Assembly (NCBI GenBank): GCA_948567375.1
Contig: OX419756.1
Span: 1,679,001-1,743,000 of the forward strand
Length of the DNA stretch: 64,000 nt
Source: Lunularia cruciata
Taxonomy: Eukaryota; Streptophyta; Marchantiopsida; Lunulariales; Lunulariaceae
Direction of reading: 5' to 3'
Shown: in pieces, positions 1-9,965 of the stretch
How positions within the stretch are numbered: the first letter of the stretch is position 1
How the letters are laid out: each line of letters starts with the position of its first letter
The notes under the pieces: model-generated
What the model saw: the letters and a program-made list of their open reading frames with translations, nothing else
Database searches by the model: none
Told to the model about the DNA's origin: nothing
Translations under genes and position numbers: made by a program

Positions 1-917
1 CATGAAGTCTCTCACAAATTTCCCAATGAAAGGTTCAAATACCTTGTTCATGAACCGTTGGAATGTGGCTGGAGCATTGCAAAGCCCAAAAGGCATGACC
101 TTGAAAGCGTAAGTTCCCCAAGGTGTGGTGAATGTGGTGAGTTGTTGATGCTCTGGTGCAATCTTGATTTGGTTATATCCACTATAACCATCTCCAAAAC
201 TATACCTCTCATGACCTGCAACCTCCTCCAAGATCTCATCAATGAATGCAATGGGTAGTAGTCCTTCTTGGTAACAACATTGAGCTTCTTGTAATCCACA
301 CATACCCAAAGCTTGCCATTCTTTTTCTTCACAATGACAATTGGGGACACCCATTCTGAATTCTCTACCTCAAAGATAAATCCAGCCTCCTTGAGCTTAT
401 CAATCTCCTCCTTCACAACCAAAGATATTGGTGGGCTAATGCAACATTGTTTTTGGCGGATTGGTCTTGCATGTGACTCCACCTCTATCTTGTGCTCCTC
501 CAAGGTGACTTCCTTCAAATCCTTGTAACTAAAAGCAAACACATGGATGAACTTGCGGAAAATCTCCTCAAATCTCACATTCTCCTCCTTGGTAACATTT
601 GGGCCATACTTGAGGGTAGATAACCTTCTCTCTACCTCCTCAAGTGTCAATGGTGATTTGTCTGGGTCCTTCAAAACCTCTGGCTTAGGTGCAAAATCCA
701 TAGCACACAAAGGATACACATCTGAATCAGATTCTGATTCATCCTCCTCCGTGGAAGTCTTCTCTTCCATGCTTATGTCCACACCTGAAGCTCCTTCTTC
801 AGAATCTGATTCCCAATAATCAGAAGATGGTGTATCTGAATGTGAAGTGTTGGTGGTGTTAGTCATAGGAACTGTGACTCTATGGTTTGATGGCCCAATC
901 CCCAAGTACCCTTTGTG
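1..917 (-). pseudogene. Tat-like Gypsy reverse transcriptase, N-terminal part, frameshifted
   Basis: This is the start of the RNA-dependent DNA polymerase domain of the element. After an acidic linker it shows SPIVIVKKKNGKLWVCVDYK, the conserved entry to the Gypsy RT fold, then the KKDYYPLP-like motif. A one-base loss near 248-252 moves the continuation into another frame, where FGDGYSGYNQI (catalytic Asp region) and MPFGLCNAPATFQRFMN can be read down to the window edge. Two adjacent stops (TGA then TAG, 918-923) separate it from protease in the same frame. The catalytic YxDD box is off-window. Inactive copy; family placement from motif style, not from a tree. Confidence 0.85.
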
Positions 918-923
918 CTATCA

Positions 924-1911
924 ATCAGTTGTGCGTGCTGCTCTCAACCATGGCCTCCCAAGAAGTAAGTCATAGCTTGAATCCTTCAAGACTTGGAAAG
1001 TCATGAGATTTTGAACTCCCATAACTGAAACTACCACTTTATCCATCACCCCTACTGGTCAAACTTGTTGCTTGTTTGCCATGCTCACCACAATGTTGAA
1101 GGTCTTGAGGTTTCATACCCAACTTCTTCATCAACCTTTCTGACATGGCATTTACTGCTGATCCTCCATCAACCAATGCATCCTTGATGTTGTGACCATT
1201 CACTCTCACATCAATCTTGGAGGCATATTCACAAGCCTCCCATGGTGCTGGCTTGGCATCCACCACCCCCATTGATATTGGAGCTTTTGCCTTCTTCTTC
1301 TTCTTGCTCCTTGTAGAACTCAAACCACCTCTAAGCTCCTTTCTCAAGGTAGGGTTCAAAGCAATCAATTGACCCACTGTGATGTTAGCCTTGTGACTAC
1401 CAACATCCTCCAACACATTGTAGTTCCATTGTTGCTTTGAAATCAAGAAGTCCTCCATCCCCAACTTCTTCCTTGGAGTCTTTGTTGTTGATGGTGTTGA
1501 GGTGCGAGTGCTCCTAGTAGACATAGGAGTATCCTTGCTTGGAGTGAATCCTTGAGAAGAGTGAACATCCTCTGCAAAACGAGCTCTCTTCTTCTCTTGT
1601 GCCAAAAGCTCCAAATTAAGACCCTTAGAGTTTGAGCACTCTCCCTTCTCATACTTGCTCTCAACCACATCTATGGATGCTATCCCCTTACCTTTGTTGG
1701 GATTAGGAGCCACTTGGGTTTCACTACCTCCCTCTTTCCCTCTATTGGCTCCCTCATAACCCCTTCCTCCATGGTAAGTGGAATTTGGACAATTCCTTTG
1801 GATATGGCCTCTTCCTCCACAACCAAAACAATTTCTATCATTGAAATTGTTGGCTGGTTGGCCTCCTCTATATGGATAGTTTCCATAACTCCTAGGCTCT
1901 CTCCCTATATT
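924..1911 (-). pseudogene. Zinc knuckle and aspartic protease of the Tat-like element
   Basis: The frame continues directly from gag across one TAG (1912-1914). It first encodes a CCHC knuckle, CFGCGGRGHIQRNC, which would bind the RNA genome, then a Lys/Ser/Thr-rich linker and a retropepsin domain with active site ALVDGGSAVNAM. Near 1080 a one-base shift occurs, and the conserved protease C-terminus YDLLLGRPWL is found in the neighbouring frame down to the stops at 918-923. The protease would process Gag-Pol. The break within the protease and the stops on both sides make it non-functional as a single polyprotein. The DGG rather than DSG/DTG core is normal for Tat-type proteases. Confidence 0.82.
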
Positions 1912-2673
1912 CTAATACACCTCTCTCTTCTCCCATAGTTGCACCACATTGATCTTGAGATCCGCAAGTTGTTCTGTGATGGTTTGAAGTGGATCTTTTG
2001 GTGGAGGTGCAAGAATTGGAGCAACCACTACTTGTGGTTCAACCCTTGCCACCAAAGTATCAGAAGTTCCACCATACTTGTAGCCTTGAGGAGGATGCAC
2101 AACCTCCTTCACCACCAAATCACTCTCATCCACTTCAAAACTCTCCTCCATACGAATTGCGATCTTGATAGCTTCAACCTTGGAAGAAGGTTTCTCATAT
2201 CTCACCTTGCTTCTAATTTGTGGTCTCAACCCTCCCACAAAATTCTTGGTGAGCATTGCCCCTATGCCAATCATTGTAGTCTCCACATCATCCCCACCCT
2301 TCCTCAACACTATGCAAAATCTGGACTCTAACTTCTCCACTCTTTCCACATATACTTTCACTTTCTCTCCTTTTCCTTGTTTGAGAAATGTAACCTCACT
2401 TATCAATCTCTCATAACTCTCATCAGGAAGAAAGTTCTCAATGAGTGTTGAAGTCAAAGTCTCCCAAGATTCCTCTTCCCAATCTCTCCTCACTCTCTTT
2501 TGGTATTCTGACTCATACCATGTAAGTGCTGCATCCTCAAAGAAATCTGGTAATAATGAGGCCCACTCATTCTTCCTTCTCTCATTGTTTCCTATGAAAG
2601 CTCTCTTGAAGTCTCTCACAAAGGCCTCCACATCTTCTCCATCCTTGCCAAAGAAAACCGGAAGTTTCCCCAT
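1912..2673 (-). CDS. Gag capsid protein of the Tat-like element
   Basis: A 253-residue uninterrupted frame starts with ATG (MGKLPVFFGKDGEDVEAFVR) and contains the plant retrotransposon Gag core, including the aromatic ALTWYESE segment and FLKQGKGEKVKVYVERVEKL. Gag assembles the virus-like particle. The frame ends at a single TAG, after which the zinc knuckle and protease continue in the same frame. This could be a leaky Gag/Pol stop or simply a CAG to TAG mutation. Because neighbouring modules are frameshifted, a mutation is the simpler reading. Confidence 0.8.
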   Translation of the reverse strand: MGKLPVFFGKDGEDVEAFVRDFKRAFIGNNERRKNEWASLLPDFFEDAALTWYESEYQKRVRRDWEEESWETLTSTLIENFLPDESYERLISEVTFLKQGKGEKVKVYVERVEKLESRFCIVLRKGGDDVETTMIGIGAMLTKNFVGGLRPQIRSKVRYEKPSSKVEAIKIAIRMEESFEVDESDLVVKEVVHPPQGYKYGGTSDTLVARVEPQVVVAPILAPPPKDPLQTITEQLADLKINVVQLWEKREVY

Positions 2674-2872
2674 CTTAACCTCTCACTATCTTTCTTTCTC
2701 TCAATTTTTTTTTCTTTTTTTTCTCTCACTCTATTGCTAATAGAGTATATACATGACTAACACCATCTGAGAATAATCCACTCTAGGGAACACAAAAGGT
2801 TCAGGTTGCTCCAAGATTTCTATAGCAACATCAAATCCTAGAGTGCATATTAATCTAACCCTCATGGATAGT

Positions 2873-3490
2873 TTATCCATAAGTTGAAAGATTATCTCCA
2901 TCACTAATCTTGAGAACTAGCTGATGAAGGTGGTAGTATTTCTGTAGCTGTACTAAGACTCTCCCAAGATCCTTCACCAAAGTCTCCAAAAGTGCTTTTA
3001 CTCCACTACACTCATGTCCTTTTGGAAGTCCTTCCACTCCACAAACCTCACACAACTCCTTGGTCTTAGATCTTTTCCCTCCTAATCTTGGTGAAGGTCC
3101 AACATGCAAACCCAAGTCAAGTAAGCCTCTCCTTTCCCTCAATCTCTTGCTCTCAAAGGTCAATGGACATGAACTTGCCTTATGTCCCTTCTCTCCACAT
3201 AGAAAGCACTTAGACTCACTCTTTCCTCCAAGTGGTGTAGGTTTTTGGATCCTCTCAACACTCTCTTCAAATTCTATTGTAAACTCTCTTTTCCTCAAAT
3301 CACCTCAAACCCTTGGGGAACCTTGCATAATCTCAATTTCCACTCTTGATGACCCTCCATGTTCCCAAGATAAATCTAAACACTCAAACATGCTTTTTGT
3401 TGATCTCAAACTCCTCACGCATGAGATCTCCACTCTGCAGAATTGACCCTTCCTCACAATGTTACTCAAATCTCCCAAACTGTATGTCAC
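2873..3490 (-). pseudogene. Pre-gag frame with two zinc-binding motifs (ORF0)
   Basis: Upstream of gag and on the same strand is a reading frame of about 206 codons, starting MTYSLGDLSNIV, broken by one TGA near 3305, and ending in TAA at 2873. The second half contains a classical CCHC knuckle (CFLCGEKGHKASSC) and a second, non-standard motif CEVCGVEGLPKGHEC (C-x2-C-x8-H-x-C), in a basic context. Plant Gypsy elements usually carry their only knuckle at the Gag C-terminus, and this element has that one too. It may be a captured or duplicated nucleic-acid-binding domain. No family assignment is possible from sequence alone. Confidence 0.55.
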
Positions 3491-4200
3491 AGTCCTCTGA
3501 AATTTTTCACACTTAATTACAACTCTAGGGCGTCCCTACCTGCGAAATTTCAGATCTTTTCATTGAGCCATTTGGCCTAGACACCTTTCTATTCAACACA
3601 CATATTTCAGATTTGGTCTCAAAACCACCCCCCTCACTTCAAAAACTCGGAACTCCCTGCGCAAGAATGATCTTTCTCTAATTTTTTTGTAGCAACAGGT
3701 AGGATACAATGCACTGAATTTTCTTGGAAATTTTCAAGACAATTCACTTAAAATTGAAGAAATGGTAGCCTCTATACAATTTTCTAGAGAGCATGCAATT
3801 GCGGGAGCACTTTACCCTATCAACTTTCAAAAATTCTAGCCCAGTGCACATAGTTGCTCTCAAAATAATTACAAGTATGCTAACTGAAAGATAACTCAAG
3901 CTATCATGTGTAGAAATTTCAAGTCCAGATCTCAAACTTGAGATTTTGCCCAAAATCACCTTAATCCCCAAAATTTGCAATCCACCTCACACAATCTCTC
4001 CAACTCCTCTCATGTGTACAAGATGTACAAAATCACCTCAAAGACATCATAATGAACTACAGGGTATACAAATAGATCTTGGTTCTCTAACATAAGTTCA
4101 GCCCTCTCCTCTCCTAATGTTCTCTCCAAGTGAGCTCTCATAGCCTCCTTCTGCCTAATGTAGAATTGAACGCGGAACATCATCTTGCCTTCTAGAGAGG
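3491..4200 (-). other. Untranslated leader of the Tat-like element
   Basis: The stretch between primer binding site and the pre-gag frame contains only short frames with no recognisable motif. Long leaders are usual in Tat-type elements. I see no RNA gene or promoter in it. Confidence 0.5.
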
Positions 4201-4217
4201 TCCCGGCAACGGAACCA
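4201..4217 (-). other. Primer binding site, tRNA-Asp-like
   Basis: On the minus strand the sequence TGGTTCCGTTGCCGGGA follows the LTR end after a few bases. It differs at two positions from the complement of the plant tRNA-Asp 3' end (TGGCGCCGTTGCCGGGG-type), the usual primer of Athila/Tat elements. It would prime minus-strand DNA synthesis. Confidence 0.7.
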
Positions 4218-4221
4218 AAAA

Positions 4222-4913
4222 TGTGAGCCGGCCTGTCTCTCACTCAGGATGAACCTCTGATGGCTATTATGGTAGCGCACCATGGACTAAGAAGGCAAGG
4301 AACCCAAACTCCATCATACTCCTCCAAGGCTAACACTCCAAGACTCAAGACAGTGCTCACCAGAGAACTCAATGAGAGAGAGATAGTTGCAAATGAAAGG
4401 ATGATGAGTACCTCCTCACCCCTTGTTTATATACTTGTGTAATAGTTACGTACCAAAGTTACTAATTACCGTAGTAACTCAAGTTACTAGACTAAAAGTC
4501 AAGTAAAGTCAAAAAGTAAAAAGGAATATCTATTCACATGGGCATATTCCCCTAAGCATGTGGTCTTATGTTGACCCAACCACTAAGTCAAGGATTCCTT
4601 CACATGGGCTATTCTTGGACTAAAGAAGAATCCAAAACAAAAAGGCTTGCGGGCCTAAGAGTTCTCAACTCTTTCCTCAAAGCCAAACACCTAGGAATAA
4701 TACCAAGTCAACACACTAAAATCCAAAATAGTGGTGCTCATCTTTTCTACTTCCTCTAAAGTAAGGTCCCCTCTATCTTAGCTATGACTAACTTTAGCTA
4801 ACCATGACTAATATAGAACCATCCTTTATCTCTATATAAATAATATCTCTTAAGTACTTGTAATACCAAGCTAAATATCACAATACCACACACATGCACA
4901 AATGGGTGTTACA
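4222..4913 (-). repeat. 5' LTR of the Tat-like element (692 bp)
   Basis: Read on the minus strand the repeat begins TGTAACACCC and ends GGCTCACA, giving the expected TG...CA ends, and is followed by the primer binding site. A strong TATA box (TATATAAAC) lies on the minus strand near 4425, with a weaker TATA-like stretch near 4845. The partner LTR is outside the window, so boundaries rest on termini and the primer site rather than on LTR-LTR alignment. Confidence 0.75.
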
Positions 4914-5074
4914 GAACAACATTTTCCTGCAAATGCCACTCTTAAATAGTGAAGCAATCAACAGTTCTAACAACTATACCGTTCTACAACAACTGTTCTA
5001 ACTTGCAGATCCGAAATGATAATGCACCTCTTCATATCTGCCCCTTCAAATCTCAAAACTGTTACTTATCACAA
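4914..5074 (-). repeat. LTR fragment of the gag-only element family
   Basis: This stretch matches 60410-60560, the U3 part of the LTR at 59768-60551, with shared blocks such as TGCAAATGCCAC and CCCCTTCAAATCTCA. The LTR end aligns to about 5055, and a few more bases resemble the adjoining polypurine region. It is wedged between the Tat LTR and a truncated chromovirus gag, marking an insertion plus a rearrangement. Confidence 0.75.
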
Positions 5075-5880
5075 ACCAAATTGAAGGTGACCATGCAGGA
5101 GCCACAAAATGTAGAAGAAGTCGTGCAATTGGCTGAGCATTTTGATTCCTTGGTTGCAACAACTTGGTCTCAATCTCGACCTACACAAAGCCTACTAGTA
5201 CACTACGTACGAGTAGAAGAACCGGTACCAATGGAGATTGATGCTATCTAATGAAGACCACTTGGCACAACAAATAGAGAAAGATTATGACAAAATAGAG
5301 GTTGCTTTTATTGTCACCAAGTTGGACATTGCATTGCTGAATGTCCACTTAGGAATGGGTGACCTCGACAAGTTGCCCAGATGGAGTTTGTGGAACAAAA
5401 TGATAAGGGAAACAAAGAATCCCAGTAGGAGATTTTGAGCCGCCTATTGGGAGCTTGATTAATTCCAATGGGATTGAAGCTCAACCTACGCAAGTTTGCT
5501 TTACTTGCAAGGTATGATATCTAATCAGGGTTGTAGGATTTTGGTTGATTCTAGAAGTTCAGAGTTGCATGTCTATGCAAGTAGCAAAGGAATTGGGTAT
5601 TCCTATCAAGCTAGTGTTTGGAAGTAGTTTGATGATGGCGGATGGTAGAAAGGGTTCTGTATTCTGCATCTCACATCATGTTACTTTCAAGATTGGGAAG
5701 GAGTATTTGGAGTGTATGAGGTTTGTAGTGGCACCTCTACACTATGATATCATTCTGGGTCTACCTTGGCTTGAACATCATAAGGTTTAATTTGATTGGA
5801 CCCGACTATAAATTCAAGTACAACACCAAGGTAGAAGTTTCTGATTAGGTTGTCTGGCACCTCTGAGTAAGACGCCTAAG
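5075..5880 (+). pseudogene. Chromovirus gag remnant, CCHC knuckle and protease
   Basis: The gag tail (MQEPQNVEEVVQLAEHF) is open to a stop at 5249-5251. In another frame around 5305-5352 the knuckle CFYCHQVGHCIAEC is intact (C-x2-C-x4-H-x4-C) but is followed by a TGA. The protease then reads RILVDSRSS where active retropepsins have DSG, so the catalytic core is altered (Gly to Arg, about 5553-5555). The family's protease end DIILGLPWLEHHKV is kept. The module would package RNA and mature the polyprotein; here it cannot. Confidence 0.82.
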
Positions 5881-6066
5881 AATAGTCAGTCCCAAGATGG
5901 GAAGTTTGTTGAGAAGGTAGCCATAGAGCGAATCTGGAAGGGAGATGAGTCCCAAGATGGGAAGTTTGCCAAGAAGGCAACCATGGAGCAAGCTTGGAAG
6001 AGAGATGAGTCCGTGGAAGGGAAGTTTGTTAATGAAGCGGCCATAGAGCAAGCTTTGGAGGAAGAT
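5880..6066 (+). repeat. 60-bp coding minisatellite in the protease-RT linker
   Basis: Three tandem units of about 60 bp encode a 20-residue repeat of the form SQDGKF..(K)(A/V)(A/T)(I/M)E(Q/R), with units beginning near 5886, 5946 and 6006. The same three-unit array occurs in copy 2 (about 28225-28400) and copy 3 (about 40300-40480), so it predates the three insertions and is a family trait. Function unknown; a flexible spacer between protease and RT is a plausible role. Confidence 0.8.
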
Positions 6067-7500
6067 AAACTTGTATTCACGGTGTGGATCAAGCCAATTG
6101 CACAAGAACAATCTGAGGAGGGCCAAGAGCCTCATCAAGCAATGGTTGATAGGATAGTTAAGGAGGTTGCATATGTGTTTCCGGATGATCTGCCAAAGGG
6201 ATTACCCTCCGATCGAGGTATGCCCTTCAAGATCAAGTTATTACCAGGAAGTACTCCAGTGAGTAGACCAATCTATTGGCTCTCACCAAAGGAGTTGGAG
6301 GAGTTGCGAACAACACTTACAAAGTTGTTCGAGAAGGATTTCATACAACATAGTACCTCTCCTTGGGGAGCACTGGTACTATTTGTTCCAAGAAGGATGG
6401 AGGACTTTGTTTTTGTATTGATTACCGTAGACTCAATAAGCAAACCATGAAGAATGCATATCCCTTGCCTTGGATTGATGACCTGCTTGATCAACTAAGC
6501 TGGATATTCATAGTGGTTATTGGCAAATTCCTATTGAAGGAGATGACGTGCAAAAGACTGCCTTTCGCACAAGGTATGGACATTTTGAGTGGAGAGTTCT
6601 ACCTTTTGGACTCACTAATGCTCCAACAGTCTTCATGGATCAAATGCATCCAGTGTTGGAGGGACTATTGGATAGGTCCGTGGTGGTGTTCTTAGATGAT
6701 ATCTTAATCTATAGTAAGACAAAGGTAGAACACATGAATCATGTACGAGAAGTCCTAAGACAACTATGATAGTGGAAATTTTACTACAAGAAGTCAAAGT
6801 GTGCTTTTTGGTAGAAGGAGGTTACCTTCTTGGGTCATAAGATCTCATCAAAGGGGATCAAGATAGAAGAAGAGAAGATCAAGGCCATTACTGATTGGCC
6901 TACCCCAAAGGATGCTATTGAAGTACAAGCATTCAATGGATTGGCCAGTTTTTACCAACAGTTCATCCACTATTATGCTCACGTGGTTGCACCATTGACT
7001 GACCTCTTGGGAAAGAACTCAAGCTTCCAGTGGACCACCAAGCATGAAGAAGCATTCCAGAAGTTAAAGCATATGGTGTCTTCAAGACCCATTCTTCAAC
7101 CATATGATCCTCAACTACCTTGTGTGGTTGATTTTGATGCTTCTAACTTTGCAATTGGAGTTGTGTTGCAACAAGAATTTCCAGATGGACTACATCCTAT
7201 TACCTTTGTGTCTCACCGACTAAATACAGCTGAAAAAAATTACTTTGCTTGAGATTGGGACAACTTGCAATGGTATATGCCACCAAGGTATGGAGGCATT
7301 ATCTCTTGGGGAAACAAGTGATCATGCAAACTGATCACAAGCCATTGTTGCAGACCTTACACTTGGAGCACATGAAGAGTCGGCATCATCGATGGGAAGA
7401 GCAACTCCAATTTTTTGACATCAAACTTGAGTACAAACCAGGTCGGTTTCATGTCATCCCTGATGCTCTATCACAACAACCTGATTTAAAGGCTCTTCCT
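6067..7500 (+). pseudogene. Chromovirus reverse transcriptase and RNase H
   Basis: RT motifs can be followed across frames: [64 protein letters not shown], the catalytic box [12 protein letters not shown], and TFLGHKISSKGI. RNase H follows with VVDFDASNFAIG, TDHKPLLQTLH and PDALSQQP. A segment of about 30 bp present in copies 2 and 3 (SGAQYFS) is missing near 6500, several frameshifts occur between 6360 and 6560, and stops are at about 6767, 6812 and 7250. It would copy element RNA into DNA; this copy is inactive. Confidence 0.9.
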
Positions 7501-9004
7501 CTCATCACGGCGACAGTTACAATGGTTTCCATTGACCCTAAGGTCCATAATGAGTTTCAATCAGCTCTACAACAAGATCCCTTCTTCCAAATGGTACACG
7601 GTCGTCTGACAGCATGCGACAAGGAGTACAACACCTTCTCCTTCAAGGAAGGCCTTTTATTCCATGCATACCAGATCTATGTTCCAGCCAAAGGTGATCT
7701 TTGACTTGTGCGCCTTCAAGAAGCCCATGATTTACCAATAGCTGGTCACATGGGAGTGGACAAGACCTTGGGCACCCTCCAACGCCAATGGTGGTGGCCC
7801 AACATGACACGAGATGTTTGAGACTTTGTCTGATCATGTGAGAGTTGCCAATGTAACAAGGCCAACAACTAGAAGCCAAGTAGACTCCTTCAACCACTCG
7901 CCATTCCATCCACTCACTGGGAGCATGTGAGCTTGGATCTAATCACATCCTTGCCAAAGACAAAACAAGGACACACCGCAATCGTGATGTTTGTGGATAA
8001 GTTTAGTAAGCAAATCCACTTGGCACCAACTTGTGATACCGTGGATGCTCCAAACTTAGCGCAAATCTACTTTGACAATGTCTTCAAGCATCATAGGATG
8101 CCATGTGTACTCATCTCCGACCATGATCCTCAATTTACCGGGAAGTTTTGGCAAGCACTCTTCCAGATACTCGGCACCAAGCTTGCTTTGTCCATGGCCT
8201 ATCATCCTCAAACTGATGGACAAACCAAACGTGCAAATCGTACATTGGAGGATATGTTGCGGGCTTTTGTCAATGTCCACCATACAAACTGGGATGAATG
8301 TCTTGTAGTTGCAGAATTTGCCTACAACAATTCCAAATAGGCAAGCACCGGATTTTCTCCTTTTTTTTCTCAATTTTAGCCAAGATCCGCTTGTTCTAGA
8401 TTCTCTTCTTGCTCCTCCTCCCTCTCAGGTTCCTCATACTTCCACATTCTTGACCACTATATCCAATCTCTCCAACAAGCCAAGTCTCACCTCCTTGTTG
8501 CTCAGAATTGCCAAAAACAATATGCGGACCACCATTGTCATGATCTCACCTTTGAAGTTGGTGATAAAGTCATGCTATCCTCTAGTAACCTCCCTCTCCC
8601 ACTTGATACCCAAGTTCGTAAACTTGCCCCTAATTCAATAGGACCCTTTGATATCACCCACATTGTCTCTCCTGTTGCTTATTGACTTGCCTTGCCTTGT
8701 CACATGCGTATCCATCGTGTCTTTCATGTTTTCAAGTTGAAACCCTTTGTTACTAACCCCTCTTCCTTTTCCTCTTGAGTCCAACCTCCCCCTCTTCCTG
8801 TTCCTATGAGGAGTACAAACTTGATCGTATCCTTGCGTATCACCATATTCAACAAGACCGTCGCCAACATACGGAGTACAAGGTCGTTTGGAAAGGGTAT
8901 CTCCTTCATGATGCTACATGGGAACCTCTTTCCCACCTCCAGAATGCACAGACGGCCATCAAGGAATTCAAAGCTTCACTGGTGATGAGGACGTCACCAA
9001 CTAG
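7501..9004 (+). pseudogene. Chromovirus integrase with C-terminal chromodomain
   Basis: The zinc-binding region (GHMGVDKTLGTL ... CESCQCNK) is followed by the catalytic core: SLDLITSLPKTKQGH (first Asp), LISDHDPQFTGKFWQALF (second Asp), and a Glu in RTLEDMLRAFVNVHHTNW. The GPY/F-type segment (LAPNSIGPFDITHI) and a chromodomain (EEYKLDRILAYHHIQ ... YKVVWKGYLLHDATWEP) complete it. Chromodomains steer chromovirus integration to heterochromatin. Stops at about 7702, 7818, 7830, 7869, 8338 and 8684, and a frame change after 8340, break the gene. Confidence 0.9.
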
Positions 9005-9017
9005 CGGCGGGGGAATA

Positions 9018-9440
9018 TGTAACAATATGGAGTTTAGCGACAAAGTTAGTCAGGCTTACAAAGTAGAGAATAAGACAAAATAGCCTAGAATATTTTAGAA
9101 ACATCTAAGAAGCTTCTCGGGAAGCTTCCCAACTAGTTAACTTGCACCCTAAGCAGGTAGCTTCTAGAAGGAAGCTTCTTGAAGCTTCTGACTAGCTTAG
9201 CTTGCACACCAAGTAGGCGGCTTCTAGAAGGAAGCTTCTTGAGAAGCTTTCTAGTTAACTTGGCTTACACTCCAAGGAAGTGGCTCAAGGAAACTTCTTG
9301 AGAAGCTTCAAGGGTCATGTATGCTACCTATAAATACCAAAGCCGAAGCTCATGCTAGGCATTTGGAGTTTTCCCTCATTCAAGTGTCACAATGTGAGTT
9401 TCCATTCTCCTACTTATCTCCTCGGTTTTGGTCTTTTACA
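9018..9440 (+). repeat. 3' LTR of chromovirus copy 1 (423 bp)
   Basis: The LTR begins TGTAACAATATGG right after a polypurine tract (GCGGCGGGGGAA, about 9005-9015) and ends CTTTTACA. A TATA-like CTATAAATAC lies near 9330. Upstream of it, from about 9107 to 9312, are many GAAGCTTC-type palindromes forming heat-shock-element-like arrays. It matches the LTRs at 24823-25245, 30041-30397, 36146-36557 and 42142-42543. Confidence 0.9.
9171..9188 (+). promoter_or_regulatory. Perfect heat-shock-element array in chromovirus LTR
   Basis: GAAGCTTCTTGAAGCTTC is four alternating pentamers (nGAAn/nTTCn) with exact 5-bp spacing, the binding geometry of trimeric heat-shock factor. Related blocks flank it (TTCTAGAAGG before; near 9225 and 9295-9312 after). 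All lie upstream of the LTR TATA box. The match is direct; heat response is inference. Confidence 0.6.
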
Positions 9441-9965
9441 CAGACCCTATGCAAGATACAGTTTTAGAGATAGTAATTACCCATCCCCTTGGATGGGCGG
9501 CGAGTGCAGCAACAGGTCGCAAGGTCTCCAAGTATAGGAGCATGCAGCAAGGTCACCTCTTTGTTCCTCTAGCATTGGAGTTATATGGAGTTATATGGAG
9601 TGATGGACACGACGGTTGACACATTTGGCAGGGAGTGCACGAGAGCTTATCATGCTAGGTGCCACGGGTACCACTCTCACTCTCATACTTCGTAGCATAT
9701 TTTAGACAATGTGTGTCCATGCTATACAAAGTGTAGTGGCTGGTGCAATCCATAGGAGAACAATTACATTTTTGATGTTTCTTCTGAAGCTCCAGTTGTG
9801 TGTAGACTGAACAACTTGCATAGCTCAAATATTTTAGGTGCGGTAGGGCAGATTTCTCGTAGACTCTATTGGGGCTTAGCCCCATTTTAACTTTTTTTGT
9901 CTCTCCCTTGTATGGTTTGATGGGGTCTTCCCATCCTTCATTTTGTCTTCGCAGTCGCATTCTTC
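9441..9965 (+). mobile_element. Young RLE-LINE copy B, endonuclease 3' part
   Basis: The copy is colinear with copy A from about 15110 to 15625: it starts inside the endonuclease domain (DPTRDTISEG-homologous, then HPLGWAASAATGRKVSKY) and runs through the gene end and the family's 3' tail (cccttgtatggtttgatggggtcttcccatcc). Frameshifts and stops break it. Its left edge is exactly the chromovirus LTR end at 9440, so the LINE was the target of that insertion and its 5' part was lost with the left end of the Gypsy element. Confidence 0.88.

Larger units (their letters stand above)
1..4913 (-). mobile_element. Tat/Athila-type Ty3/Gypsy LTR retrotransposon, 5' half
   Basis: Reading on the minus strand from 4913 downward there is a 5' LTR, a tRNA-Asp-like primer binding site, a long leader, a zinc-motif frame, gag, zinc knuckle plus protease, and the start of reverse transcriptase, which runs off the window's left edge. 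The order gag-PR-RT and the LVDGGSAVN-type protease core fit the plant non-chromoviral (Tat/Athila) Gypsy lineage. Several single-base breaks show it is a pseudogenised copy. It sits against an LTR scrap of another family at 4914, so it probably inserted into that older LTR; the matching target-site duplicate would lie outside the window. Confidence 0.85.
5075..9440 (+). mobile_element. Chromovirus (Ty3/Gypsy with chromodomain) copy 1, 5'-truncated
   Basis: From left to right the copy holds the gag tail, CCHC knuckle, protease, a repetitive linker, RT, RNase H, integrase, chromodomain, polypurine tract and 3' LTR. The 5' LTR, primer site and most of gag are missing. At least ten stops and several frameshifts mark it as dead. 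It is collinear with the two minus-strand copies at 24823-30397 and 36146-42543. To its right a young RLE-LINE resumes at once, so the element probably inserted into that LINE and later lost its left end by recombination. Confidence 0.92.

Noticed and set aside
1912-1914. Programmed Gag/Pol readthrough in the Tat-like element
   Set aside because: The TAG context (TAG AAT ATA) does not match a known leaky signal and adjacent modules are frameshifted; a mutation is simpler.
5880-6066. CRISPR-like array
   Set aside because: The 60-bp units are contiguous, coding and in a retrotransposon linker; no spacers, and this is a plant genome.
9107-9312. HindIII-rich satellite
   Set aside because: The AAGCTT clusters are confined to chromovirus LTRs and are explained by the GAA/TTC arrays.
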